A stretch of DNA of 64,000 nucleotides from positions 165,711 to 229,710 of the forward strand of contig CADEGH010000006.1 in assembly GCA_902826835.1 (NCBI GenBank), read 5' to 3'. The notes beneath the pieces were generated by a model. The model had not been told where the DNA came from. It searched no databases and was given only the letters and a program-made list of their open reading frames with translations. The position numbers and the translations under genes were made by a program. Below, piece after piece: positions 27,366 to 35,994 of this stretch. The stretch comes from an uncultured bacterium. Lineage in GTDB: Bacteria; Planctomycetota; GCA-002687715. The stretch's first letter is position 1, and each line of letters opens with the position of its first letter.

Positions 27366-28319
27366 CTACGGGGCGAGCTTTGACGGGTCCGCGACTTCGG
27401 TGAGCCACCCAAAGAAGCGCTCCGGGCAAGTTTCTCGCAGGCGCTGTTTGCGATCGTGATTGACCAGGCCGCCGGCCGTCCACGTGTTCAAGAGCTGCTT
27501 CACCCGGGCGGCGCTCGCGCGATAAAGTCGAGGAGAGTCCCCCCCGAGCGCAGCGGCGTAGTCAAGGAGGAACCGGGCGGCCTGGGCCGGAGTGACTCTC
27601 TGTCCGCTGAAGATCCAAGGATCGGCCAAAGCTCCCCTTCCCACCATGGCGAACTGCGCTCCGGTCGCCGCCCGCATCCGTTCGAGGTCCTCGTGACGGA
27701 GCACGTTGCCATTTCCGCACACCGGAATGTTCACCGCGGACACCGCGCGGGCGATGCGCGTCCAGTCCACCTCCGGACAGTAGAACTCGAGCCTTGTCCG
27801 AGCATGGACGGTGAGAAGCGAGGCTCCACCCGCCTCCACCGCCCGCGCGATCTCTTCGACGCGATCCGCGGTTCGGACCCCCGCGCGAATTTTGGCCGTC
27901 ACGGGCACCCGGTGAGTGGCCTCGACACACGCTCTCACGATCGACTCGATCCGTGGCGGATCATCGAGCAATGCCGAGCCCGCGCATCCTTGAATAGCCC
28001 CCTTGGCCGGGCAGCCGAAGTTGAGGTCAATCAGTGGCGCGCCCATTTCCTCCGCGGCCGCTGCGGTTTCCGCGACACTGGCCAAATGGTTGCCCATGAG
28101 CTGGATGCCCACCGGCGCCCCTTCTTCGTGGCCGGGCCAATACCGCTGAAGCACCTTCGTAGGTACGGGGTGGTCGATCACCCGTACGAACTCGGTGAAG
28201 GCTCCTCCCAGCACATCCGGTGAGTGCAGTGCGAACACCACGCGCCGAAACGCCGGCTCAGTGACTCCCTCCATGGGAGCCAAGAGCCAGGGGCTCGTAA
28301 ACGGCAGGGGTCGCGTCAT
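27366..28319 (-). CDS. dus: tRNA-dihydrouridine synthase
   Basis: A 317-aa FMN-dependent TIM-barrel enzyme that reduces uridines in the D-loop of tRNA. It opens with LLAPMEGVTEPAFRRVV, has DLNFGCPAKGAIQGCAGSALL containing the catalytic Cys, VTAKIRAG, LTVHARTR, PVCGNGNV and MVGRGALADPWIF. These place it firmly in the Dus family; the overall form is closer to the DusC-like branch than to DusB. It is divergent from the photolyase gene (80 bases apart). Confidence 0.92.
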   Translation of the reverse strand: MTRPLPFTSPWLLAPMEGVTEPAFRRVVFALHSPDVLGGAFTEFVRVIDHPVPTKVLQRYWPGHEEGAPVGIQLMGNHLASVAETAAAAEEMGAPLIDLNFGCPAKGAIQGCAGSALLDDPPRIESIVRACVEATHRVPVTAKIRAGVRTADRVEEIARAVEAGGASLLTVHARTRLEFYCPEVDWTRIARAVSAVNIPVCGNGNVLRHEDLERMRAATGAQFAMVGRGALADPWIFSGQRVTPAQAARFLLDYAAALGGDSPRLYRASAARVKQLLNTWTAGGLVNHDRKQRLRETCPERFFGWLTEVADPSKLAP

Positions 28320-28399
28320 GGGTCACTCTCCCCCGTGGCGACTGGGGCCGAAAGGGAACCCGGTGACGAGACTGGTGTCCAGACTATTTTCTTGACACA

Positions 28400-30031
28400 A
28401 TGAGCTTGATGCCAGCCTCACCCGGGTTTTCACGCACGCTCAGACACGCCCAGGACCAACGCTCCAAGGCCGGGCGCCAGGTCTGGTTCGTGCCTTATGA
28501 CCAACTGAACCTGAACTTCGGGCCCTGGAGTCGGGTCCCGCCTCAGGAAGGCCATCTGATCCTCCTGGAAAGCCCCGGAAAGGCGGCGCGGCGGCCCTAT
28601 CACCGGCAAAAGCTGGCGTTCATTCTGGCCAACCAGCGACACTTCGCCATCGAGGCGGCTCGGCGCGGATTTGCCGTGACCTACAGGTCCGGAGAGAGCT
28701 ACGCCGGCATGCTCCGGGATCTCATCCCGATCACGGGCCCGATCAGCCTGCAGCGCCCCGCGGAGTGGGAGCTTCGCCACGAGCTGCGGGAGTTGGTCGA
28801 CCTTGGCCAACTCGTAGTCGTGCCGCACCGAGGTTGGCTTTCGACTCCGCAGGACTTCGTCGACGCCGTCGGAAGGGATGGCCCCTGGCGGATGGACAGC
28901 TTCTACCGCGCCATGCGCAAGAAGACCGGCTTCCTGATGAAGAGTGGCAAGCCGGAAGGGGGGAAATTCAGCCACGATGGGGATAACCGCGAACCGTGGC
29001 GCGGCGAACCGGCGGCCCCCCCGGCCCCGCGCTATCCCGTAGACCCGATCAAGCTCGAAGTGGCCGCGCTGGTCAATTCTCAATTCGCCGAACATCCCGG
29101 CCAAATCGACCTCGAAGCCTTGCCCGCCACGCAGGCCGATGCCGAAGCGGCGGTCCAATTTGCGTTCGACTCGGCGCTTCCTTGGTTCGGACCCTACGAG
29201 GATGCCATGAGTGAGACCTCGAGTGGGCTCTTTCACTCGCGTCTTTCGCCCTTGCTGAACATCCATCGAGTCCTGCCCCGGGCATTGATCGAGCGCCTCC
29301 TATCCACGCCTCTTCCGCTGAGTTCGAAGGAGGGTTTTCTGCGTCAAGTGCTGGGCTGGCGGGAGTTTGTTCGACATGTCCACGAACGAACCGAAGGGTT
29401 CCGGAGCATCGGGACCAAATTCGCTCCGGAAGTCGTCGACGGCTCTCCCGCGACTCCATCCGGGTTGGGCGCCGAAAACCCGCTCCCTCCGGCTTACTGG
29501 GGCGCGCGGTCGGGCCTCGCCTGCCTGGACCACGTCGTCGCAGACGTGTGGCGCGAGGCTTGGTCGCACCACATCACGAGACTGATGGTTCTCTCCAATC
29601 TGGCCGCCCTCCTCGACGTCTCGCCCCGCGAGTTGACCGACTGGTTTTGGGTGGCCTACGTCGATGCCTTCGATTGGGTCGTGGAACCCAACGTGCTCGG
29701 CATGGGGACTTTCGCCGTCCTCGACTTGTTCACCACCAAACCCTACATCAGCGGGAGTGCCTACTTGCACCGCATGGGTGACTCCTGCGCGAACTGTGCG
29801 TTCAATCCCAAGACCAACTGTCCGATCAGCCGCCTCTATTGGGCGTATCTCGAGCGCCACCGCGGACCTTTGTCCGGCATCGATCGCATGACGCTGCCGC
29901 TGCGGTCCGCGGCCAAGCGGAGTGCGGAGGATCGGGATCTCGATGCCTCGGTTTACCGCCGGACCGTCGAACTTCTCCAAGCGGGCCAGGTGCTCGCGCC
30001 TGAATCTTATTCAGGAAAGGAAAACCCGTGA
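28400..30031 (+). CDS. Cryptochrome/photolyase-related protein with Fe-S cluster (PhrB type)
   Basis: A 543-aa flavoprotein of the FeS-BCP / prokaryotic (6-4) photolyase family. It repairs UV photoproducts in DNA in characterised members. The four cluster cysteines appear at residues ~375 (SGLACLDHV) and 463, 466 and 474 (CANCAFNPKTNCPIS); the last spacing is shorter than in Agrobacterium PhrB. FAD-binding blocks are WREFVRHVHE, HHITRLMVLSNLA, and WVAYVDAFDWVVEPNVLGM. It overlaps the SDR gene at its 3' end (30028-30031), so the two are co-translated. Confidence 0.85.
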   Translation: MSLMPASPGFSRTLRHAQDQRSKAGRQVWFVPYDQLNLNFGPWSRVPPQEGHLILLESPGKAARRPYHRQKLAFILANQRHFAIEAARRGFAVTYRSGESYAGMLRDLIPITGPISLQRPAEWELRHELRELVDLGQLVVVPHRGWLSTPQDFVDAVGRDGPWRMDSFYRAMRKKTGFLMKSGKPEGGKFSHDGDNREPWRGEPAAPPAPRYPVDPIKLEVAALVNSQFAEHPGQIDLEALPATQADAEAAVQFAFDSALPWFGPYEDAMSETSSGLFHSRLSPLLNIHRVLPRALIERLLSTPLPLSSKEGFLRQVLGWREFVRHVHERTEGFRSIGTKFAPEVVDGSPATPSGLGAENPLPPAYWGARSGLACLDHVVADVWREAWSHHITRLMVLSNLAALLDVSPRELTDWFWVAYVDAFDWVVEPNVLGMGTFAVLDLFTTKPYISGSAYLHRMGDSCANCAFNPKTNCPISRLYWAYLERHRGPLSGIDRMTLPLRSAAKRSAEDRDLDASVYRRTVELLQAGQVLAPESYSGKENP

Positions 30032-30765
30032 GCGAATCCCCGGTCACCTTGATTCTCGGCGCCACCAGCACCATCGCCACCTCCGTGGCCGAACGGCTGC
30101 ATCATGCCGGACATCGGCTCGTGCTTGCGGCCAGATCACCCACCGATCTCTCCGAATTCGGCGTGTCATTCGGAGCCTCCCTGACCCGGATTGAAGCGCG
30201 AATGCCCGAGACCTTCGATGCCGCGGTTGCGCACACCCTCACGACCCACGGCCGGCTCGATCACGTCGTCAACGCGATCGGCTCGATTCTCCTCAAGCCG
30301 GCACACTTGACGACAGCCGCGGAGTGGGACGAAGTTTCGAGCGTGCACCTCGGCAGCGCCTTCCACACGCTGCGCGCGGCCGCTCCCGCGCTGATGCGCA
30401 GCCGAGGCTCGGCAGTGTTCTTCAGTTCCGCGGCGGCCCACCACGGTCTCGCCAACCACGAAGCGATTGCCGCCGCCAAAGCGGGCATCGAAGGTCTGGT
30501 TCTCTCCGCCGCCGCGACCTACGCCCCGCGGGGAGTTCGCATCAATGCGGTCGCGCCTGGACTCGTTCGGAGCCGAGCGAGTCAAAAGATCTTGGCATCG
30601 GAGTCGGCAGCGAAGACCTCTGAGGCCATGCATCCTCTGGGCCGTCTCGGCGCCGCCTCGGAAGTTGCGAGCCTGGTTGCCTGGATACTCTCGCCGGACG
30701 CTGGCTGGGTTACCGGTCAGTGCTTCCGCATCGATGGTGGGCTTTCCTCGGTGCGCGCTCGTTAG
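30028..30765 (+). CDS. Short-chain dehydrogenase/reductase-like protein lacking the catalytic Tyr
   Basis: A 245-aa Rossmann protein starting with GTG inside the photolyase stop (GTGA overlap). The nucleotide-binding start is LILGATSTIATSVAERL, the NAG-like motif is VNAIGSILL, and the end is ITGQ-type (WVTGQCFRIDGG). The catalytic Y-x3-K site reads IAAAK (ANHEAIAAAKAGIEGL): the Lys is present and the Tyr is replaced by Ile. The Ser (FFSSAAAH) is retained. It may bind NAD(P) without classical SDR chemistry. Partnership with the photolyase is suggested by the overlap. Confidence 0.85.
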   Translation: MSESPVTLILGATSTIATSVAERLHHAGHRLVLAARSPTDLSEFGVSFGASLTRIEARMPETFDAAVAHTLTTHGRLDHVVNAIGSILLKPAHLTTAAEWDEVSSVHLGSAFHTLRAAAPALMRSRGSAVFFSSAAAHHGLANHEAIAAAKAGIEGLVLSAAATYAPRGVRINAVAPGLVRSRASQKILASESAAKTSEAMHPLGRLGAASEVASLVAWILSPDAGWVTGQCFRIDGGLSSVRAR

Positions 30766-30770
30766 CTGAC

Positions 30771-31154
30771 TCACGAGTCGTCGGGCTCCACCGAAAACCA
30801 AAGGGGATCCTGGCACTCGGATCCTCCGTGGTAGTTCACGGTGATTTCCTCCCCGGGGCGGATGTCGCGCAGAGCCACAAATTCGAGTTCGCTTGCCTCC
30901 AGTCGCTTTCGGTAAGTCGCGTTGGGCTGATAACGATGGTTGTAGAGCGAGGCGCTCCCGAGACCGATCGCGACCGCGTCCTCGCCCCAACGAAAGTAGT
31001 AGTCCGCTAGGGCCGTCTCTTCGAGCTTGAGCCACTGCGGATCCGGGAGCACGATCACCGGAGCCCGTTCGATGACCTCCCCGGCGTGGATCGACCGCAC
31101 CGCCACGACCCCGCGCCCCCGTTTACCGACTTCCGTTACCCAGCGACCATCCAT
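30771..31154 (-). CDS. Small SET-domain protein
   Basis: A 127-aa protein consisting almost wholly of a SET domain: KRGRGVVAVRSIHAGEVIE at the start, the pseudoknot residues SLYNHRYQPNATY in the middle, and RPGEEITVNYHG near the end. SET domains transfer methyl groups from SAM to lysines. Free-standing minimal versions are found in bacteria, where targets are mostly unknown. It is convergent with the SDR gene (5-base gap) and divergent from the SYLF lipoprotein gene. Confidence 0.85.
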   Translation of the reverse strand: MDGRWVTEVGKRGRGVVAVRSIHAGEVIERAPVIVLPDPQWLKLEETALADYYFRWGEDAVAIGLGSASLYNHRYQPNATYRKRLEASELEFVALRDIRPGEEITVNYHGGSECQDPLWFSVEPDDS

Positions 31155-31214
31155 AAGAGCTCCCCAGTTGATAACTTCCTGCGCATACTGTCACGTCTTC
31201 ATCGAGGAACGTCC

Positions 31215-31766
31215 ATGAGAACCACCCTGCTTCTGATTCTCCCCGTGCTCTTCGCTTTCACCGTCGGCCTTGGCTCTTGCAGCACTTCGCCCGGAGGAGA
31301 CCACGAAAAAGCCGCGCTGCGGGAAGAGGTCCAAGGCACGATCCAGATCTTCAAGTTCCGAGGCGCCCACATCGAGCGGTTTTTCGAGGGAGCCTACGGC
31401 TACGCGGTTTTCCCCTCCATCGGCAAAGGAGGCATCGGAATCGGCGGAGCCTACGGTCGGGGCGAGGTCTACGAGCAGGGCCGATTCATCGGGTACTGCG
31501 ACATGACCCAAGCCACGATCGGGCTGCAACTCGGTGGCCAGGCCTACCGCGAAGTCATTTTCTTCCAAAACGTCGCGACCTTCGAGCGCTTCAAGTCGGG
31601 CAACTTCGCGTTTGCCGCGGGCGCATCCGCCGTCGCCGTCGAGGCCGGCGCTAGCACGACCGCGGACTACTCGAACGGGGTGGCCGCCTTCACCATGGCG
31701 AAGGCGGGAGTCATGGGTGAGGCCGCGATCGGCGGACAGAAATTCAGCTTCCTCCCGTCGCCCTGA
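31215..31766 (+). CDS. SYLF/YSC84-domain lipoprotein
   Basis: A 183-aa protein. Start at 31215 is set by a ribosome-binding site (GAGGAAC) and a lipoprotein signal ending LGSC. The mature part is a SYLF (YSC84) domain: AYGYAVFPSIGKGGIGIGGA, then GQAYREVIFFQN and NGVAAFTMAKAGVMGEAAIGG. SYLF domains bind phosphoinositide-like lipids in eukaryotes; bacterial members are periplasmic, of unknown role. It converges with the NamZ gene after 12 bases. Confidence 0.85.
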   Translation: MRTTLLLILPVLFAFTVGLGSCSTSPGGDHEKAALREEVQGTIQIFKFRGAHIERFFEGAYGYAVFPSIGKGGIGIGGAYGRGEVYEQGRFIGYCDMTQATIGLQLGGQAYREVIFFQNVATFERFKSGNFAFAAGASAVAVEAGASTTADYSNGVAAFTMAKAGVMGEAAIGGQKFSFLPSP

Positions 31767-31778
31767 TCCGAGCGTCGC

Positions 31779-32981
31779 TCAGTACAAGAGCACCTTGGCC
31801 CGCTCCTTCGCGAAGGCAGCCTCGTCGTCGGCAAACTGGGAGACGACCTCCTCGATGGTCTTCGCGGTCTTGAGCGCGGCCAGGATCGCGAGCGAACCCC
31901 AGTGCTTGCGGAAACTCGCCTCGGATTCTGGAACGAGGAGTTTCGGGTCCTGCGCTCGCATTGCCAGCAGAAGCCCGACCGCAGTACGAAGAGGCAGGAA
32001 TTGCGCCGAGGCCTCCAAGTGGAGCTGCACTCCCCGCACCTCCTTGCCGACGAACTTCCCGTAGTAGGGTCGCACTACGCAGGGGCGGAAGCGCACGCCC
32101 AGGTGCTTTTGCGCTTCCAAGTCCTGTTTCAACCGGTGTTCGTCGAGGCCCGGAGCCCCCACGATCTCAAAGGGCTGCGGGGTGCCCACTCCCTCACTCA
32201 GTCCGGGAAAGACACCGCCCACCATGCCCGTGGCGACGTAGAGGTGCATCGCCACCTCATCGGGGATGTGCGGTGAGGTCGGTACCCAGGGCAGTCCGGT
32301 CTCTTCGAAGGTCAGTTCGCGCCTCCATCCCTTCATGGTCACCACTTGAAGATCGACCGACTTCCCGAGCTTCGTTTGGTAGTAGCGCGCTAGTTCGCCG
32401 AAGGTGAGTCCGTGGGTAACGGGGGTGTCCGACCAGCCAATGAAGCTTCGAAACTCTGGTTCGAGCCGGGAGCCCTCGAAACGGAGCCCGCCCTGAGGGT
32501 TCGGCCGGTCGAGAACGATCAAGGGGATCTTCGCGTCCGCGCAGGCATGCAGGCACTCGCCGAGCGTACTGGCGTAAGTGTAGGTGCGGGATCCGACATC
32601 CTGGATGTCGAACAAGAGGGCGTCGAGATCGGAGAGGCTCTCCGGGCTCGGACGCCGCTTGGCTCCATACAGGCTTTCCACCGGCAGTCCGGTCCGGGCG
32701 TCCACGGATCCTCCCACCTTGTCGCCGGCATTGACGTCCCCCCGGATGCCGTGTTCCGGCCCAAACAGCCGCACCAAGCGGAACCGACGATCGGCCGCCA
32801 ACCGGTCCGCGGTGGAAATCAAGTTGCGATCCACCCCGGAAGGATTGGTCACGAGGCCGACCCGTTTGCCGGCGATCCGGGAGACTTCATCGCCCAGGAT
32901 TCGCTCGGTTCCCAACGTCACCTGGCCCAGGGCCGCGATTCCGAGCGCCCACACACAGCCGAACCTTCGAAGGCAGGACAT
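31779..32981 (-). CDS. Exo-beta-N-acetylmuramidase NamZ-like (DUF1343)
   Basis: A 400-aa exported protein; the Met at 32981 opens a signal peptide (WALGIAALGQVTLG). The DUF1343/NamZ markers are VGLVTNPSGVDR, FGPEHGIRG, LLFDIQDVGSRTYTY, VLDRPNPQGG and WVPTSPHIPD. Characterised NamZ removes terminal N-acetylmuramic acid from peptidoglycan fragments. The role here is cell-wall turnover or scavenging. It is divergent from the rRNA methyltransferase gene. Confidence 0.88.
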   Translation of the reverse strand: MSCLRRFGCVWALGIAALGQVTLGTERILGDEVSRIAGKRVGLVTNPSGVDRNLISTADRLAADRRFRLVRLFGPEHGIRGDVNAGDKVGGSVDARTGLPVESLYGAKRRPSPESLSDLDALLFDIQDVGSRTYTYASTLGECLHACADAKIPLIVLDRPNPQGGLRFEGSRLEPEFRSFIGWSDTPVTHGLTFGELARYYQTKLGKSVDLQVVTMKGWRRELTFEETGLPWVPTSPHIPDEVAMHLYVATGMVGGVFPGLSEGVGTPQPFEIVGAPGLDEHRLKQDLEAQKHLGVRFRPCVVRPYYGKFVGKEVRGVQLHLEASAQFLPLRTAVGLLLAMRAQDPKLLVPESEASFRKHWGSLAILAALKTAKTIEEVVSQFADDEAAFAKERAKVLLY

Positions 32982-33074
32982 GGCGGAGCATAGCCGACCC
33001 GCCGAGTGGGGCCGCTCGCCCAGATTGCCACTTCCCCCTTGCAGAGTCGGCCACTCTGATGTTTCCTTACGTCC

Positions 33075-34394
33075 GTGCCGCCACCTGCCACCCACGACCT
33101 CGTCAGTGATGCCGTCCTCACGATCTTTGGCCGCTCCAAGGCTCGGTGGGCCAGTCTAGGCGACGAGATGTCGGCCGTGTTCCGTGAGAACCCCGGGCTT
33201 TCGCCGGAGGTCCGTCGACTCGTGTTGGTGCGCACCCGCGAACTCGTCGCGAGGCTTCGCACCCTCGACTTCGCCATCGGTTCGGAACTGCGCAAACTCG
33301 GCCGCGCTCGCCAGGACCTCGCACGTTGGCTCGCCCTCGAAGTTCTCCACGGTCGCCTGAGCCCGCGAGCGGCCGAGCGGCGCTGTCCCCAGGTCGACTG
33401 GGAAGCGGTGCACGCGGTCGAGCCCAGAATCGCCGCCATCGAAAATCCGCTGACCCGCCTCGGAGTTCGGCATTCAATTCCCGACTGGGCCGCGGAAATT
33501 CTCATCGAAACCTTCGGGGATGAAGGAGCGGTCGCCTGCGCCTCCGCCCTCCTTGAGTCCCCTCCTCGCACCCTGCGCGCCAACCTGCTGAGGGTCGGCC
33601 GCGACGAACTGCTCGACCAACTCCAGGCGGAAGGCTTCGAGGCCAAGCCCACCCGATTCGCCCCCCACGGAATCAACCTCGCTCCCGTCTCCGATGTGCT
33701 CGGATCGCCGTCCTACGGGGCGGGGGATTTCGAGGCTCAGGACGAGGCCAGCCAAATGGCGGTCGAGTTGGTGGCGCCTCCCCCCCAAGCGTGGTTCTTG
33801 GACTTGTGCGCCGGCGCGGGGGGAAAGGCGTTGGGCGTCGCCGCGACCCTCCAGGGGGAAGGCCGAATCCTCGCCACCGACATCTCAAGCTCCAAGATCG
33901 GCGCCCTCAAGAAGCGCGCCCGCCGCGCGGGGGCTTTCCAGGTGCGAGCGATCGTCACCGGCGAACACGATTGGCCGCCGGAAGCGGCCGAGTTCGCCGC
34001 CGAGGCGGACCGCATTTTGGTGGATGCCCCGTGCAGCGGGTTGGGAGCCTGGCGCCGCCGACCCGAAATGCGCTGGAGTCTGACCCGGGCCGAAGCCATG
34101 GAGCTCCCCGAGAGCCAACTCGAGTTGGCCCTTCGCGCGGCGCGCTCGCTCAAAGCCAACGCTCGTTTGATCTACGCCACTTGCACCTTCAACCGTCGGG
34201 AGAACGAGGAAATCGTCGACCGGGTGCTCAAGGAAGTGCCTGGACTCGAGATCGTCAAGGTCGTGGAGATCCTTGGCCGCAGGCGCGCCGAAGCGATCAC
34301 GGACCCCCTCGGGACCTTCCTCCGGATGGCCCCCCACCTCCACGGGACGGACGGATTTTTCGCGGCGGTGCTGCGCCGCCGAGATTTTCCGTGA
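33075..34394 (+). CDS. RsmB/NOP-family RNA (cytosine-5) methyltransferase
   Basis: A 439-aa protein with a GTG start. Residues ~1-140 are a helical NusB-like/RsmB N-terminal part, and the C-terminal half is a SAM-dependent RNA m5C methyltransferase. SAM motif I is LDLCAGAGGKALG, the two catalytic Cys-bearing motifs are VDAPCSGLGAWRR and IYATCTFNRREN, and ATDISSSKI follows motif I. RsmB modifies C967 of 16S rRNA in E. coli; this member may act there or on another rRNA or tRNA site. The region after it holds a structured RNA and terminator. Confidence 0.9.
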   Translation: MPPPATHDLVSDAVLTIFGRSKARWASLGDEMSAVFRENPGLSPEVRRLVLVRTRELVARLRTLDFAIGSELRKLGRARQDLARWLALEVLHGRLSPRAAERRCPQVDWEAVHAVEPRIAAIENPLTRLGVRHSIPDWAAEILIETFGDEGAVACASALLESPPRTLRANLLRVGRDELLDQLQAEGFEAKPTRFAPHGINLAPVSDVLGSPSYGAGDFEAQDEASQMAVELVAPPPQAWFLDLCAGAGGKALGVAATLQGEGRILATDISSSKIGALKKRARRAGAFQVRAIVTGEHDWPPEAAEFAAEADRILVDAPCSGLGAWRRRPEMRWSLTRAEAMELPESQLELALRAARSLKANARLIYATCTFNRRENEEIVDRVLKEVPGLEIVKVVEILGRRRAEAITDPLGTFLRMAPHLHGTDGFFAAVLRRRDFP

Positions 34395-34429
34395 CGCCAA
34401 CCGAGTTTTTGCGCCTTAGGGAGTGAGTG

Positions 34430-34645
34430 GGGGTGCGGCTGCCCGGAGAAGATCACGGGTTCCCTTCCCGAGTGGCTTCCCGACTCCCGTGCTTGCCGGA
34501 TACCAACGTCAAGAGGCGGAATGTTGGTTCGTCGGCCGAGCGATCGGCGGACTCCCGGAAAACTCGACTTCATCCTACTTCTGAAGTCGGGGTTTTCGGG
34601 GCTCAGGTACGGCAGGGGGCGCGATCGAAATCGCGCCCCTTTTTT
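34430..34645 (+). ncRNA. Candidate structured RNA or leader upstream of the selenoneine operon
   Basis: Between rsmB and the ATP-grasp gene the sequence folds into many helices visible by eye. CACGGG 34454-34459 pairs with CCCGTG 34486-34491. An outer helix TGCCG-GA-TACC (34494-34504) pairs with GGTACGGCA (34606-34614). Inside it are a hairpin GCCGA-GCGA-TCGGC with a GNRA tetraloop (34535-34548) and a long imperfect hairpin 34550-34604 (core CGACTTCA / TGAAGTCG flanked by GAAAAC / GTTTTC). An alternative ACCAAC/GTTGGT pairing (34502-34528) competes with the outer helix. An intrinsic terminator follows directly. It matches none of the common RNAs I can recognise (6S, tmRNA, SRP, RNase P). It may be a riboswitch-like leader of the downstream operon or a free sRNA; the 5' end is uncertain. 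Confidence 0.5.
34616..34645 (+). terminator. Rho-independent terminator
   Basis: A 10-bp perfect stem GGGGCGCGAT (34616-34625) / ATCGCGCCCC (34630-34639) with a four-base loop is followed by six T residues. It lies 44 bases before the ATG of the ATP-grasp gene, so it either ends a transcript from rsmB or the candidate RNA, or acts as an attenuator for the operon downstream. Confidence 0.85.
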
Positions 34646-34689
34646 ATTACCCCCCTGAACCGAGCCGTGCCCCGTCCTATGCTCATCGC

Positions 34690-35985
34690 ATGCCGACCGT
34701 CTTTGCCCCCTACTGGTCCTCGGGAGCAGAGCGTCGGCGACTGCTCTCCCGTCACGCGAAGGCCTGGTCGGAGCTTCGCTGGGTCCTGGGGGATGACTGG
34801 CCCGGCCAGTCGGACCAGCGGCATTTCGAGTCGATCGTCCCACTGCCTCCTCCGGAGGAGGTCGAAGCCGCTTTCGACCTGGCGCGGGCAGTGCTCTCGG
34901 AGAGGCCGCCAGATGCGGTGCTCATCGCATCGGAGGCAGGTCTGCCGTTGGGGTCGCTGATTGCGACCCACTTCGGACTGCCCGCTCCTTCCCCGATGGC
35001 GGCCCTCCTCACTATCGACAAGTGGCAGACCCGCCGACGCTTGCACGCCGACCGAGTGACTCAGCCGCGCTTTGCCTTGGCAGCCTCTGCCGAAGAAGTT
35101 GGTCGATTCGGATCCGAGTGGGGCTGGCCGTGTTTACTCAAGGCAAGGGCCAGCACGATGGGGCGTCTGATGGAGCGCGTTCACTCCCCCGCCGAGGTCA
35201 AGGAAGCGGTGAGTCGGCTGTTGGCCGCCCTGCCCGCTTCGCCCGACATCCGACGATTGAAGGGGCTCGCCCGGGCGGGGAACTTGGACTTGGAGGTGGA
35301 TCCCGCGGAGTCGTTCCTGGTCGAGAGCGTGGCCCCTGGAGAGCCGATCGAGGTCGACGGGTGGATCGACCAGCGTGGGCCCCACACGCTCGGACTGGTG
35401 CGCCAACGGTTGAGTCCTCACCACCGCCCGTTCATCGAGGACTACGAACTGCCCGCAGATCTGAGCCCGTCAGCGAGTCGGGCCGCCCTCAGCGCTGCGA
35501 ATGCCGCCGCCTCGGCCCTCGACCTGGCGCCCGCGGTCTACTCGATCGAACTCCGGGTCCATGACTCGACCGCGTCCGTCATCGAAGTCAACGGTCGCCC
35601 CGGTGAGGACGACGGATTTGGCCAACTGTTCCAGACCGCCGTGGGCACCGAGCCGATGCTGGTGGCGCTGGATCTAGCTCGGGGGATCACCCCGACTCCA
35701 AACGCGCGAGAGGGCTCCTTTTGCCTGAGCTACGCATCGTCGTACGAACGAGGCCTCGTCAGCCACGTACCCGCTCTCGACCCCCAGTCTGAACTGCCTC
35801 CCGGTTTGCTGGAAGTGGCCGCGTGCGTCCACGTCGGAGAGGAACTCTTCGCAGCATCGGACCCGCAGATTTTCCCCCATCTCGCCTATGCCCTCGCCCA
35901 CGATCCGGTTTCGAGCGGCGCCGCGCGCGAGCGTGCGCGGGCATTTCTCTCCACCTGGAGGTTCGAAATCGCCGCCCGAACGTAG
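34690..35985 (+). CDS. ATP-grasp domain protein, first gene of the selenoneine operon
   Basis: A 431-aa protein. Residues ~1-105 form a pre-ATP-grasp domain, and ~110-330 an ATP-grasp fold: LTIDKWQTRRRLHADRV, the Lys-bearing WPCLLKARASTMGRL, FLVESVAPGEPIEVDGW and the metal site ASVIEVNGRPGEDDGFG. The C-terminal ~90 residues resemble the small domain of carboxylase-like ATP-grasp enzymes. Such enzymes activate a carboxylate as an acyl-phosphate and couple it to an amine or thiol. The senB-egtD fusion starts 9 bases after its stop, so it is operonic with the selenoneine genes. The substrate is unknown; a step before or after selenoneine is inferred from position only. Confidence 0.75.
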   Translation: MPTVFAPYWSSGAERRRLLSRHAKAWSELRWVLGDDWPGQSDQRHFESIVPLPPPEEVEAAFDLARAVLSERPPDAVLIASEAGLPLGSLIATHFGLPAPSPMAALLTIDKWQTRRRLHADRVTQPRFALAASAEEVGRFGSEWGWPCLLKARASTMGRLMERVHSPAEVKEAVSRLLAALPASPDIRRLKGLARAGNLDLEVDPAESFLVESVAPGEPIEVDGWIDQRGPHTLGLVRQRLSPHHRPFIEDYELPADLSPSASRAALSAANAAASALDLAPAVYSIELRVHDSTASVIEVNGRPGEDDGFGQLFQTAVGTEPMLVALDLARGITPTPNAREGSFCLSYASSYERGLVSHVPALDPQSELPPGLLEVAACVHVGEELFAASDPQIFPHLAYALAHDPVSSGAARERARAFLSTWRFEIAART

Positions 35986-35994
35986 GATGTGGCG

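Noticed and set aside
28392-28397. TTGACA, a perfect -35-like hexamer just before the photolyase start
   Set aside because: A promoter here would place the transcript start inside the gene; no -10 box at proper spacing was seen, so it is likely chance.
34430-34645. Assignment of the structured RNA as 6S, tmRNA, SRP or RNase P RNA
   Set aside because: The conserved cores of those RNAs (for example the SRP GGAAG loop and the RNase P GAGGAAAGUCC block) are absent.
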